Origin: Burkholderia sp. S171 | GTDB taxonomy: Bacteria > Pseudomonadota > Gammaproteobacteria > Burkholderiales > Burkholderiaceae | Length of the DNA: 64,000 nt | Direction of reading: 5' to 3' | NCBI RefSeq assembly: GCF_009766085.1 | Contig: NZ_LMUF01000047.1 | Coordinates: 62,001 to 126,000 of the forward strand | In this document: piece by piece, positions 15,646 through 24,564 of the stretch | Layout of the letters: every line of letters begins with the position of its first letter | How positions within the stretch are numbered: the first letter of the stretch is position 1 | Made by a program: the position numbers and the translations under genes | The notes under the pieces: generated by a model | The model's input: the letters and a program-made list of their open reading frames with translations, nothing else | Databases searched by the model: none | Told to the model about the DNA's origin: nothing

Positions 15646-16842
15646 TTACTCCTTGTCCCAGAGGTAACAGACCTTGCTGTCGATCAGATCCACGACCTGG
15701 TCATACGGCACACGAATTCGCCGAAGCGTTGCGGCGTTGCCGTCGTAGTTCGGGAAGTCGTACACCGTCGAAAAATCGTTGGTCGTCGTCCGGGCAAGGT
15801 CGGTTTCCGGGATTTCGACGGGCAAGACGCGCTCGCCGTAAGTCGTAATGACCCAGTCGCGAACAATGGACGCATTTGCCTTGTTCGGCATACGCGTCAC
15901 CAGGATGTCGATGAAGTCGAACACCTTGGCTTCATCGGCCGACTCCCCGAACTGCTTCATGCCGGAGACCATGTCGGAGAAAAGCGACCAGAACTGGACC
16001 ATTGATGCGAACGAGAGCGTGTCCGGCATGACCGGCACAATGACCCCATCCGCCGCGAAAAGCGCGTTGATGGTCAGATAGCTCAACGTGGGCGCGGTAT
16101 CGATGATGATGTAGTCGTACTCGTGCTTCAATTCCTCGAGGCCGTCGTTCAGCACATTCCAGAACTTTGCACTGGGCGACGCGTGAACGCGTGCCGGGAG
16201 CATGAACTCGGCGTTGAACAAATCCGTGGATGACGGGATCAGGTCAAGGTTTTCCCAGTACGTCTGCATCGGCAAATGCTTCATGTCGAAGGTTTCGCCG
16301 CTGACGTAAGCCTCGATCAAGGGCAAGATAGTCTGGTCGCCATTGATCTCCGCGTGCGGGTTGATCCCGTATAGCGTGGTCGCACTGCCCTGCGGGTCCA
16401 TATCTATATGGAGTACCCGGCGGCCGTGGCGCAACGACAAGCCTTGCGCCAGCACCATGGACGTCGTGGTCTTGGTCACGCCGCCCTTGAAGTTGCCAAT
16501 TGCAATGACTTTCCCGTCTTTCCCCGCCGGACGTTGTCTTGGCTTTCGTTCCGCCTTGACCCATTCGATGGTTTCGGCGAGCGTAAACTGCCGCGCAGCC
16601 CCAGGTTTCTCCTGGGTGCCTTGAGGCAGTTCTCCTTTCTTGATCAGATAGGAGAAACGGGCTTTGTCGATACCGCACAGTTCCTGCAGTTTGCCGCTCG
16701 GAAACACCGGGGCAACCTTCCGTGGGAACGGCTGGAGCATTTGCGTGCGAATTCGCTCGAGCATTTTCGCGGACCGAGCCGCCAAATTGACGAGGTCGTC
16801 CGGCGTCACCTCAATGGGTGGCGTCGAAAGGTTAATATCCAT
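15646..16842 (-). CDS. parA: ParA-family partition ATPase with N-terminal DNA-binding domain
   Basis: A partition ATPase of 398 residues. The deviant Walker A motif KGGVTKTT is at residues 119-126, the A' motif DMDPQGS at about 148-153, and Walker B YIIIDTAP at about 244-251. Residues about 45-95 form a MerR-like helix-turn-helix (ARFSYLIKKGELPQG). This is the long plasmid type of ParA, which both moves ParB-parS complexes and represses its own operon. The ribosome site GGGAAG lies seven bases before ATG. Inverted and direct repeats upstream are likely operators. It heads the parA-parB-rep operon. Confidence 0.95.
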   Translation of the reverse strand: MDINLSTPPIEVTPDDLVNLAARSAKMLERIRTQMLQPFPRKVAPVFPSGKLQELCGIDKARFSYLIKKGELPQGTQEKPGAARQFTLAETIEWVKAERKPRQRPAGKDGKVIAIGNFKGGVTKTTTSMVLAQGLSLRHGRRVLHIDMDPQGSATTLYGINPHAEINGDQTILPLIEAYVSGETFDMKHLPMQTYWENLDLIPSSTDLFNAEFMLPARVHASPSAKFWNVLNDGLEELKHEYDYIIIDTAPTLSYLTINALFAADGVIVPVMPDTLSFASMVQFWSLFSDMVSGMKQFGESADEAKVFDFIDILVTRMPNKANASIVRDWVITTYGERVLPVEIPETDLARTTTNDFSTVYDFPNYDGNAATLRRIRVPYDQVVDLIDSKVCYLWDKE

Positions 16843-16863
16843 GCGTTCTTCCCGGTGGCTCTC

Positions 16864-16951
16864 GTTCTACCAAAAACGTGGATTCTCCCTTAAAAGGTAG
16901 AACCGACGGTAAGCGAAGACTAAGAGGTATACGGAGTAAACGCAAGTAAAC
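16864..16951. promoter_or_regulatory. candidate parA operator and promoter region
   Basis: An 8-bp inverted repeat, GTTCTACC at 16864-16871 and GGTAGAAC at 16896-16903, lies 22 bases upstream of parA. Farther out, AGTAAAC occurs at 16935-16941 and 16945-16951, exactly one helical turn apart. Either set could be the site for ParA autorepression. The remaining 140 bases to the recombinase gene show nothing else. Confidence 0.55.
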
Positions 16952-17090
16952 TTTGCCGGGCCGGGATAACCGCAAAGGCACGTGGTTGTTGGGCTTAGAG
17001 GAAAAAGATGAGAAAAGACTTGAGGCAAATCGGGGGGTGTGCGGCGCTTTAGGTCTGTAGATTCAAGCGTCGGCGAGGAATTTCTTGCTG

Positions 17091-19037
17091 TTAACGTGTC
17101 GACAAAACGCTGCTTTTACCGCTCGTGAGCGGACCGTGACGACGGGCTTTCACATAAAGAAGCGTGGTGGCCAGGTTAGCGTGGCCGAGGCGGATTTGCA
17201 CCTCACGGTAATCCGCGCCGCTTTCCAGTGCGTGATGCGAATGGGTGTGACGGAGCCAGTGCGTGCTCGCATCGAAGCAACGACGTGAATCGAGCAGATT
17301 TTGCGGTGTTGAAAGAAGGGCGGCCCAGGAGAAAAGCCGCCGGAATACCTGACCCATCCCGTCCGGCGTCAGTGAATTGCCGGTGCGAAAATGCGGCAGG
17401 AGCGGGGTGTCGGCCGGGCAAGCGCCCGGGTCTCCGGGCAAGCCGCGGGCTCGCAGGGTCTCAAAAATTAACTCCATGACGGCCTGTGGGATCGCAATGG
17501 TTCGTGCTGCCCGGCCTTTTCCGGGAATGGCCAGTTGCCACGCGTTAGCCGACGGGCCTTCAGGCCTGTTTTCAACCTCACATTCCAGCGTAGGCCGGAT
17601 CAGCCCACCGGTTGTTGCACGCGCCAGTTCCGCCCGCCGCAGCCCAGTCGAGTACGCAAGATTCAGCGCCAGATAGTCGCGCAATTCCCGTTGAGAATAC
17701 CGGTCACGCGAGGCCGCCTGCACCACGCTTTGCCACTGCCCGTGGTTGAGCGAGCGCCCTGAAACGTCAATTCGGGCGCCAATCGCTACCGCCGGGGTAT
17801 TCGAAAACGGGTTGTCCGCCCAGTAGTTCTGCTCGACCAGCCACTGGCCCATTGCGTGAAGAATTGACCGCGCGGTTTCCCGGCTGCGATTGGAGAGGGC
17901 GCCGACAAACGGCCGCCAATCCAGGTGAGTTCGCTCGATTTTCGCGCGTCCGACCCAGCGGGCGGTTGGCTGCGGATCGCCTAAAAACGTCTCGATATAC
18001 CCCGCGCAGTCGACACCATTCAGCGACGACAGCGCCTTTTTCTTTTCGTTGATGGCCCACAGAAGCAGGCGCTCAGCTTCCCGGCGATAAGCCCGGACGG
18101 TATGCGGACTGTGTTGCTTCGCAGCAAGCCACGCATCGATTGCCTGCAAATCCGTTTCCAGTGAACACGCCAAAGCTCGGTTTCGCGCGCGGTTAGTCCC
18201 CGTTGATCCGTCTATTTCCGCGGGTACAGCCAGTGATTCGATCGGCACAATGCCGTTCTGGCGCGGCCGCACAAGCGCGGGATCGTTGCTGGACAAGCGC
18301 CGGCGCGCAATGAGCGCCCGTTTGGACAGCGTATGACGAAGCGAATCGGCGTGAAGCGCAAGCCAGTCAACTATCCGGCGTGCGGCCTTTGGCCCGACAC
18401 GCGCCACGCTCGCATACCAGCGGTGGCCGCGTCGCTCGATGAACTCGAGGAGATCGGCGAGTGTATGAATACCTGTGACCTGCATACGGCCGGCAATCGC
18501 GGGTTCGAGCCAGCTCGCGACCGGGTGGTCCGGCTGCGGCGCCTGGACCAGACTGGCTTCCATGCGAGCGAGGGCGTCGATCTGACGGCGGCGCAGGCGG
18601 GCATTCCGGGATGAACGCCGGTCGACGCTCAGGTCATTTTTCTGCGGAAATTCCGCCTGATAAAGCTCCAGCAGCTCGACTTCACTATGAAAACCGTCTG
18701 GATCGACGGATTCCCGATAAGCCTCCAGCGATGGCATTTCGCTGGCCTCCAGCCGCTGGGCGTCAGGAATGCTGCCGGGTCTCAGGCGCAGAAGATGCGT
18801 GGCTTCGACATCGCGGGTACGGCGTGCAGCGCCCGACAGCGTGTCGCGCAACAAGCCGATCAGACGTCGGGTAGCCCGGAGATCGGTTGTGGCATCGCCG
18901 TAGGTCGCATGCAGTTGCTCGACCGAAACGCCATCCAGATATCCGCGATAGAGCGCGAAATGTTCACGAGTAAGCCGCTTGATTGAGGAGCGGTTCTCCG
19001 GATTGCGAACGGATGACGAAGGTAAAGCAGTCGGCAT
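17091..19037 (-). CDS. large tyrosine recombinase with N-terminal extension
   Basis: A site-specific recombinase of 648 residues. The C-terminal catalytic domain shows the first arginine in STGLRRAEL, the HxxR pair in HWLRHTHSHH, a later histidine in LGHANLATT and the nucleophile tyrosine in LLYVKARR. A SAM-like core-binding domain precedes it. The first about 250 residues carry a helix-hairpin-helix-like segment (VARVGPKAARRIVDWL) of the type found in DUF3701-containing integrases. Such proteins are common beside the origins of Burkholderiaceae plasmids and chromids, where dimer resolution is a plausible role. No attachment site was recognised. It reads in the same direction as parA but is separated by 250 bases. 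Confidence 0.88.
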   Translation of the reverse strand: MPTALPSSSVRNPENRSSIKRLTREHFALYRGYLDGVSVEQLHATYGDATTDLRATRRLIGLLRDTLSGAARRTRDVEATHLLRLRPGSIPDAQRLEASEMPSLEAYRESVDPDGFHSEVELLELYQAEFPQKNDLSVDRRSSRNARLRRRQIDALARMEASLVQAPQPDHPVASWLEPAIAGRMQVTGIHTLADLLEFIERRGHRWYASVARVGPKAARRIVDWLALHADSLRHTLSKRALIARRRLSSNDPALVRPRQNGIVPIESLAVPAEIDGSTGTNRARNRALACSLETDLQAIDAWLAAKQHSPHTVRAYRREAERLLLWAINEKKKALSSLNGVDCAGYIETFLGDPQPTARWVGRAKIERTHLDWRPFVGALSNRSRETARSILHAMGQWLVEQNYWADNPFSNTPAVAIGARIDVSGRSLNHGQWQSVVQAASRDRYSQRELRDYLALNLAYSTGLRRAELARATTGGLIRPTLECEVENRPEGPSANAWQLAIPGKGRAARTIAIPQAVMELIFETLRARGLPGDPGACPADTPLLPHFRTGNSLTPDGMGQVFRRLFSWAALLSTPQNLLDSRRCFDASTHWLRHTHSHHALESGADYREVQIRLGHANLATTLLYVKARRHGPLTSGKSSVLSTR

Positions 19038-19433
19038 GAGTTATTTATGCTTACGTTTCAATAGCTTGGAGGGAGGCTACCAGCGTAGAGGCGGTTTGAC
19101 AACAAAAAACGCTACATCTGATAAGTATACGAACACTTGCCAGCGATCGCGGTGCGTTATCGGCGGATTGATGTGCAATGACCCGGTTCGAGGTGAGAAC
19201 GGGAGGGGAATGAAATCGCAAGCGTCGCTATGCGCACGCCCGATGAAATGGAAGATGCCCCTGAACGAAGCGGCGTCGAACGTCGATGCTGGGAAGCGTT
19301 CGTTCTTAGGCTTTAGCGACCGAAGAACAATGAGCAAGTTGCAACGCGGAAGTCACAACGAACGAATGGTGCGTGTCGGGTCCCAGTGACTGACCCACAC
19401 GCACCATCGCTACTAACTATAAGGAACTTGCAA
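19038..19433. other. intergenic region without a supported gene
   Basis: About 395 bases. A possible plus-strand -35 TTGACA lies at 19096-19101 with TGATAA 17 bases later. A plus-strand frame of 136 codons overlaps the start of the recombinase gene and has no recognisable features. The right end holds the hairpin listed separately. Confidence 0.45.
19366..19406 (-). terminator. long hairpin after qorB
   Basis: Sixteen base pairs with one bulged base enclose a nine-base loop, 28 bases beyond the qorB stop. The following minus-strand bases are only moderately T-rich, so it may work as a weak or Rho-assisted terminator. Confidence 0.6.
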
Positions 19434-20288
19434 TTACGCCGCGAGCGCTTCGGCCACCACGGTAGCCAAGGGCGTAGTCGACCGGCCAAGGAGTTGACTC
19501 AACTGATGACTGTCATCGAAGAGAGCACCTTTTGATGACCCCGTAGACGAATCCGACAACAGCGCAGCCAGGGCTTCCGGCAACCCGACTTCGATCAGCG
19601 CCGCTTTGTAGTCGGCTTCCGAAAGATTCCGGTACTCGACCTTCTTGCCCGACTGCCGCGTCACTTCGGCAGCGAGCTCGGCGAGCGTGTAGGCCGAGTC
19701 GCCGGCCAGTTCATACACGCGTCCCGCCTGGCCGTCGCGCGTCATCACCAGCGCTGCCGCTCCCGCATAGTCCGCACGTGCCGCCGAGGAAATCTTGCCG
19801 TCGCCAGCGCTGCCAAGGATCGCGCCGTGTTCGAGCGCGGGGGCGAGGCTGCCGGTGTAGTTTTCGGTGTACCAGCCGTTACGTAGCAAAACGAACGGTA
19901 CGCCCGATGCGCGCAGTGCCTCTTCCGTCTCGCGATGCTCACCGGCTAGTTCTAGCGGAGAAGTATCGGCGTGCAGCACGCTGGTGTAGCCGATCAATTG
20001 CAGGCCATTGCGTTTCGCGGCATCGATCGCGGCGCGATGCTGGACTGCACGCCGCCCAACTTCATTCGATGAAATCAGCAACAATTTGTCCGCGCCCTTG
20101 AACGCGGCGTCGAGCGTGGCGGGTTCGTTATAGTCGGCGCGCCGGACTTGCACGCCCAGCGCCGCGAGATCGGCCGCCTTCTCCGGACTGCGTACCGCGG
20201 CAACAATTGCGCTCGCCGATTCAGTTTTCAACAAGGCTTTGATAACAAGCCGGCCAAGTTGGCCGGTGGCTCCGGTAACGACGATCAT
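19434..20288 (-). CDS. qorB: NAD(P)H:quinone oxidoreductase QorB-like
   Basis: An NmrA-type short-chain dehydrogenase fold protein of 284 residues. It starts with the nucleotide-binding motif GATGQLG at residues 6-12 and shows the full-length pattern of E. coli QorB (YtfG), which reduces quinones with NADPH. I start it at ATG 20288, after a strong AGGAG; the long open frame upstream of this is not coding. It is divergent from a QorR-like HxlR regulator, the classical arrangement, which strongly supports the pair. Confidence 0.9.
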   Translation of the reverse strand: MIVVTGATGQLGRLVIKALLKTESASAIVAAVRSPEKAADLAALGVQVRRADYNEPATLDAAFKGADKLLLISSNEVGRRAVQHRAAIDAAKRNGLQLIGYTSVLHADTSPLELAGEHRETEEALRASGVPFVLLRNGWYTENYTGSLAPALEHGAILGSAGDGKISSAARADYAGAAALVMTRDGQAGRVYELAGDSAYTLAELAAEVTRQSGKKVEYRNLSEADYKAALIEVGLPEALAALLSDSSTGSSKGALFDDSHQLSQLLGRSTTPLATVVAEALAA

Positions 20289-20376
20289 GATCAAACTCCT
20301 GGGGTGAATGCGACAGAAACCGTACCGTATCGGATAAACTAACTTTTCGTAAGTACGTACGCGGAGGTAAGTATCG
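20289..20376. promoter_or_regulatory. qorB-qorR divergent promoter region
   Basis: An 88-bp intergenic space holds both promoters. The self-complementary GTACGTAC lies at 20353-20360, and GTAAGTA occurs on both sides of the qorR ribosome site. These are candidate QorR sites. Confidence 0.4.
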
Positions 20377-20778
20377 ATGGACTCAAATGTGGATTTGGCC
20401 CGTGACGGCGTGCCGTTGTCGGATCTGTTGCGCCGCGGTGAATTGTTGCAGGCGGACTGCCCGTCGCGGGAAGTGCTCAAGCATGTCACCAGCCGATGGG
20501 GTGTTCTCGTGTTGATGGTGTTGCTGGAGCAGACCTGCCGTTTCAGCGATCTGCGCCGAAGGGTGGATGGCGTGAGCGAAAAAATGCTCGCGCAGACGCT
20601 GCAGTGGTTGGCGGCCGATGGCTTTGTGATACGCACTGCGTATGACGAGGTGCCGCCGCATGTGGACTATCGGCTGACGCCGCTGGGGGAGGAAGTCGCG
20701 CGCCAGGTCAGGTCGTTGGCGGACTGGATCGAGGTAAATCTGTCTCGCATCCTGAGCGCACGGACGGTGGAGGCGTAG
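20377..20778 (+). CDS. qorR: HxlR-family regulator QorR-like
   Basis: A winged-helix regulator of 133 residues. The HxlR core runs from SREVLKHVTSRWGVLVLM to the wing around YDEVPPHVDYRLTPLG. Cysteines occur in QADCPS and EQTCRF. Family members such as QorR and HypR sense electrophiles or oxidants through cysteine, and the cysteine in the QADCPS part is in the usual place. It starts at ATG 20377 with GGAGG nine bases before, and is divergent from qorB, its likely target. Confidence 0.9.
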   Translation: MDSNVDLARDGVPLSDLLRRGELLQADCPSREVLKHVTSRWGVLVLMVLLEQTCRFSDLRRRVDGVSEKMLAQTLQWLAADGFVIRTAYDEVPPHVDYRLTPLGEEVARQVRSLADWIEVNLSRILSARTVEA

Positions 20779-20914
20779 GCGGCGGCACGCGATCGGCGAT
20801 CGCGTACGTTGCAGCGGCTGGCAGTGTTGGACGCGCTGCATATCAGCCGGACGCGGCGGCTGATATGCGGGATAGTCTAATCGCTCGATCAGTACGAGTC
20901 CGCCCGACCCTATC

Positions 20915-21874
20915 TCACCGGCGCCCAACCTCCGGCAGCGCAACGCTTTCATTCGCCAACAGATTCGCGCGCATCCAGTCTTCAAGCCCACAAGCCGCCA
21001 TGCCACGTTGAGCATTGAACGTCTGCGACTTGTCCCATGCCACGCCTTTTCCTTCGGCGAATACCGCGCGATATTTCTTGATCGAATTGTCGGGATCGTC
21101 GGCCAGTTCGCGCTTCAAGTCCGGCACGTTCCACTCAGTGCGACGGACGTTCAGGTCCAGTAACCCATCGACTGTATCGGCGAGTTGACGGTAGGTAACG
21201 GTGTCGCCGGCTAGGTACACGATCTGATTCACGATGCGCGGCTCCGCAAACACAATCTCGGTGGTCAACGCGCCGATGTCGTCGGCCGTTGTCACGGTCA
21301 CACCGTTCTCCCAACTGCCCAATGCGTTCACGGTCTTCCGATTGAGGTCCACCACGCCGAACGATGGCTCGAAGAGAAAGCTGGTGAACATCCCGGTCGA
21401 TACGATCACCCACTCTGTCTGATCTTGCGCGCGCAGCAGGTCGCGCACGTCGAGCTGCTCATCGAACAGATCCTGCGGGCTACCCCGGCCGATGACATCG
21501 TAGTCGACGCCGAATTGCCAGGGGAAATATCGCTGCACTCCGGCCTTAAGCGCGGCCCGGGCGAGCTTGCGCTGAACGCCGCTGCCGCCCACGAATCCGG
21601 TGCACGAAATCACCGTGTGGAACCGGCCAAAAACGGCGGCAAGCGATTCTTCCGATTGTGCCGCCAGATCGCCGGCGACCAATTCGATGCCAAGCGAGCG
21701 CAGCTCGGCAATGTCCTTTTGCTTGGTGGGATCTCGCGAATCGATTGTCGACGGACGCAGGAGCGCCGCGATAGAAATGCCTGACGCCGGCATAGCGCGG
21801 CGCGTGAGACTGCGCAACATGGACATGCCGAGTTCGCCGGCGCCCAAGACCAGAATAGAATTAGCATGCGACAT
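20915..21874 (-). CDS. NmrA/isoflavone-reductase-like NAD(P)-binding protein
   Basis: A protein of 319 residues with a Rossmann motif GAGELGMSML at residues 11-20 and the atypical short-chain dehydrogenase layout of the aromatic-alcohol and isoflavone reductase group. It probably reduces or senses a small aromatic or electrophilic compound with NADPH. The start ATG 21874 is preceded by AAGGG. The LysR gene that is divergent from it 277 bases away is a candidate regulator. The substrate is unknown. Confidence 0.82.
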   Translation of the reverse strand: MSHANSILVLGAGELGMSMLRSLTRRAMPASGISIAALLRPSTIDSRDPTKQKDIAELRSLGIELVAGDLAAQSEESLAAVFGRFHTVISCTGFVGGSGVQRKLARAALKAGVQRYFPWQFGVDYDVIGRGSPQDLFDEQLDVRDLLRAQDQTEWVIVSTGMFTSFLFEPSFGVVDLNRKTVNALGSWENGVTVTTADDIGALTTEIVFAEPRIVNQIVYLAGDTVTYRQLADTVDGLLDLNVRRTEWNVPDLKRELADDPDNSIKKYRAVFAEGKGVAWDKSQTFNAQRGMAACGLEDWMRANLLANESVALPEVGRR

Positions 21875-22151
21875 ACAAATACCCTTTTTAGCTTGAGAAA
21901 AGTTATCGGAAGCGCGTGCTGGACGCGACCCGTCATCACCGGCTCAATACTCCGCAGCGCGTTATAGGGGAGGTCAGCCGGACAATCGGAAGTGTAGGGG
22001 CGGGGGTACGCGGCATTGTTCGCTGTAACGGAAATGAGAACGCGTGGGAATCGAACGACTCAGCAGGAGAGGCCGGAGATCAGCGCCGGATGAACGACGC
22101 TGCTGAGCCGCCCGCCGCCGACGAAATACAAACCGGACACGTACCCCGTTC

Positions 22152-23072
22152 ATGGACAAACTTCAAGCGATGACAACCTTTGCGCGCGTCGTCGAAACAC
22201 AGAGCTTCAGCAAAGCGGCGCAGACCTTGTCAATGCCCCGGTCATCGGTAACGACGTTGATCAAGAATCTTGAGCGGCATCTGGGCACAACACTGCTTCG
22301 TCGAAGTACCCGGACGCTCAGCCTCACCGATGCGGGCGAACGTTACTACGCGTCATGCCGGGCAATCCTGTCGGACATCGCCCAGGCAGAGACCGGCCTG
22401 TTAGTGGACCCAACGACTCCGCATGGCCGAATACGAGCGGGCATGCCGGGTGTCATCGGCCGCGGGATCGTGTTGCCGCGACTGCGTGAATTCGAACAGC
22501 TTTTTCCCGGTATTGAACTGACGCTGGTTCTTAGCGACCGTCCCGTCGACCTGATTTACGATGGCATCGATTGCGTGATCCGCACCGGCGAGCTGACAGA
22601 TTCGACGTTGACCGCACGCAGGCTGGGCCAACTAAGCTGGCTGACCTGCGCCGCGCCGCGGTATCTGAAGGAGTATGGCGAACCTGATAGCGTCCAAGCG
22701 CTGAGTGCTCATCGCGCGGTCAACTACATATCGAACGCCACGGGCCGGCCGCTCGATTGGCGCTTTAATGTCGATGGTGAAAACGTTGCCGTGACTATGC
22801 CAAGCCGCTTTGCCATCAACGAAACAGAAGCGTATTTGCAATGCGGCCTGGAAGGATTGGGACTGATCCAGTTGTCGGAGTTTGTCGCGTCGCCGTACCT
22901 TGAAACAGGGCGCCTGAAAGAGGTGCTGGCAAGCGCGAGGAGTGCGCCCGTGCCCATTTCAATCGTTTATCCGAACGGTAGAAATGCGGGCGCGGCTATC
23001 AAGGCTTTTGTCGATTGGGTCATCCTGATCTTTCCGCAAAGCGGTGTTGATCCGGATGCGGGATCAAGATAA
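22152..23072 (+). CDS. LysR-family transcription regulator
   Basis: A regulator of 306 residues with an N-terminal winged helix (VVETQSFSKAAQTLSMPRSS at about 12-31) and a periplasmic-binding-like effector domain. The pattern is that of the AaeR/DmlR-type group common in Burkholderia. No good ribosome site precedes ATG 22152. It is divergent from the NmrA-type reductase, which it may control. Confidence 0.9.
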   Translation: MDKLQAMTTFARVVETQSFSKAAQTLSMPRSSVTTLIKNLERHLGTTLLRRSTRTLSLTDAGERYYASCRAILSDIAQAETGLLVDPTTPHGRIRAGMPGVIGRGIVLPRLREFEQLFPGIELTLVLSDRPVDLIYDGIDCVIRTGELTDSTLTARRLGQLSWLTCAAPRYLKEYGEPDSVQALSAHRAVNYISNATGRPLDWRFNVDGENVAVTMPSRFAINETEAYLQCGLEGLGLIQLSEFVASPYLETGRLKEVLASARSAPVPISIVYPNGRNAGAAIKAFVDWVILIFPQSGVDPDAGSR

Positions 23073-23118
23073 CAAATCGTTTTAAACAAACATCTTATCC
23101 GTGAACGTTGCTGCTTAA

Positions 23119-23931
23119 TCAGTCATCCTTCGATACAGCAACTGGATAAAACCGCTTGAGCGCCTGATTGAACGTTGCTTTCGAAAAGGGGCCGAGATGC
23201 GCCGCTAACAGCCGGCCGTTTGCATCGTAGAAAAGGGTGGTCGGAAAGCCTACAGCGCCCACTGCTTTCGCAACGGCGTGCGCTGGATCAAGCAGCGAGT
23301 TTCGGATGCGCAGGTCATGCGATTCAAGGTAGCTGTCGACACGGCCCGCCGACTCACCTTGATTCACAAACACGAGATGGACACCGGGATGGTCTATCTG
23401 CGCGCGCTCGAGCACCGGCATTTCGGTCTGGCACGGACCACACCACGACGCCCATAGATTGATGACCGTCGGGCGGCCATCCCCTTTGGTGAGCGCTTGT
23501 GGATCGCCGTCGCGATTCATCAATGCAATCGATGGAATGCTTTCGGGCGTTTTGAAGAACTCGACGGCAGCATTCGCGGCGCCCCAAACCAGCATGCCTG
23601 ACGATACGGCGACGACCAGGGATTTGCGGAACGCCGGTAAGCGAAAGAAGAAGCGTGCAACCACGGAAAGCCCGCCAAGGATACCCGCGATAAAGTCGAA
23701 TCCGAGATCGCGTATATCGAACATCTTCAGGAAGTTGTCCTGGAAGTCCGGGAAATAGCGAATGACAAACGACAGGCGCGCAACCAGCAAGCCGACCCAA
23801 ACGCTGGTGAAAAGTGCCTGTTGGAGCTTCTGCTCACCATGACTCACAAATTGCGCAACAGCCAGCGCTACCGCGACACTCAACAAGAAAATCAGCGGGT
23901 GCAGGGGTAACGCGATCGGACCAATATTCAT
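23119..23931 (-). CDS. membrane-anchored TlpA-like thioredoxin protein
   Basis: A protein of 270 residues. The first about 130 residues form three to four membrane segments, and the remainder is a periplasmic thioredoxin domain with the active site WCGPC in NLWASWCGPCQTEM and the cis-proline region VGFPTT. It should reduce or exchange disulfides or persulfides outside the membrane. I start it at ATG 23931 (GGAA upstream), because the longer frame overlaps the DsrE gene. It is the last gene of the sulfur operon. Confidence 0.87.
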   Translation of the reverse strand: MNIGPIALPLHPLIFLLSVAVALAVAQFVSHGEQKLQQALFTSVWVGLLVARLSFVIRYFPDFQDNFLKMFDIRDLGFDFIAGILGGLSVVARFFFRLPAFRKSLVVAVSSGMLVWGAANAAVEFFKTPESIPSIALMNRDGDPQALTKGDGRPTVINLWASWCGPCQTEMPVLERAQIDHPGVHLVFVNQGESAGRVDSYLESHDLRIRNSLLDPAHAVAKAVGAVGFPTTLFYDANGRLLAAHLGPFSKATFNQALKRFYPVAVSKDD

Positions 23932-23954
23932 TACGTTTCCATGCCTCTTGCCGT

Positions 23955-24446
23955 CTATAGCGGCATCAAGCTGTAGCCATCGCGTTGCAAAACGGTAATG
24001 GTCGTGAGCGCTGAAAGTGAGCGCGTCACGCCGGGAAGAAGTCCGTCCTGGGGAAAGCCATTGCCGATCAGCGCCTGCGCGCAAACCGATATTTCAACGC
24101 CCGCGACTTGCAGCGCGGCAATGAGACGCGCGGTTGGGTTTGGCCGTCCATTGAGTGTCTGGTATTGCGCATCGTTCAAAACACTGGACGTTGCTTCGCC
24201 GTGGATAACGGCGACGCAGTGAAGGCGATCGGGTGTCACGCCGGACATGCTGTACAAGTTCACGGCTCGCGCAACACGTTCTAGTCCGGCATTGGGCGCC
24301 TCGGGCTTCTTGGCTGGCGCGCTGACCGAGAAGACGATTTTGTATGTCGCATTCGCGTCTGGCAGGTGAACCGCGCCGTCGATCCAATGCGCTTTGCCGA
24401 ATTGCTCGATGACCGGATTTCCGGCAGCGAAGTTATCTTGCGTCAT
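23955..24446 (-). CDS. DsrE-family protein
   Basis: A protein of 163 residues with the DsrE/F-like fold: an IVFSVSAP strand, RVARAVNLY helix, and a conserved cysteine in ISVCAQALIGNG. In this family a cysteine at that place carries a persulfide during sulfur transfer. The neighbours (persulfide-dioxygenase-like hydrolase, sulfite exporter, thioredoxin) support a role in sulfur carrier chemistry. The start is ATG 24446. Confidence 0.85.
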   Translation of the reverse strand: MTQDNFAAGNPVIEQFGKAHWIDGAVHLPDANATYKIVFSVSAPAKKPEAPNAGLERVARAVNLYSMSGVTPDRLHCVAVIHGEATSSVLNDAQYQTLNGRPNPTARLIAALQVAGVEISVCAQALIGNGFPQDGLLPGVTRSLSALTTITVLQRDGYSLMPL

Positions 24447-24479
24447 GAGTTGCCTGCTTCGATTTAGGTATTGAATTGC

Positions 24480-24502
24480 TTCAGCATCAGCATCAGCATC
24501 AG
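24480..24502. repeat. short tandem CAGCAT run
   Basis: Almost four copies of a 6-base unit lie between the DsrE and TauE genes. It is outside coding sequence and its meaning is unclear. Confidence 0.8.
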
Positions 24503-24564
24503 CGTTTCGGCGCGGCGCTTGCCGTCCGGCAAAACAAAGTCCCTGGGACGGAAGCAGCCGAAAG

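Noticed and set aside
18979..19389. 136-codon plus-strand frame upstream of the recombinase
   Set aside because: It overlaps the recombinase start on the other strand, lacks a ribosome site, and has no recognisable features.
24480..24502. CAGCAT tandem repeat as a phase-variation switch
   Set aside because: Only about four copies lie between genes of one operon, not in a promoter or a start region.
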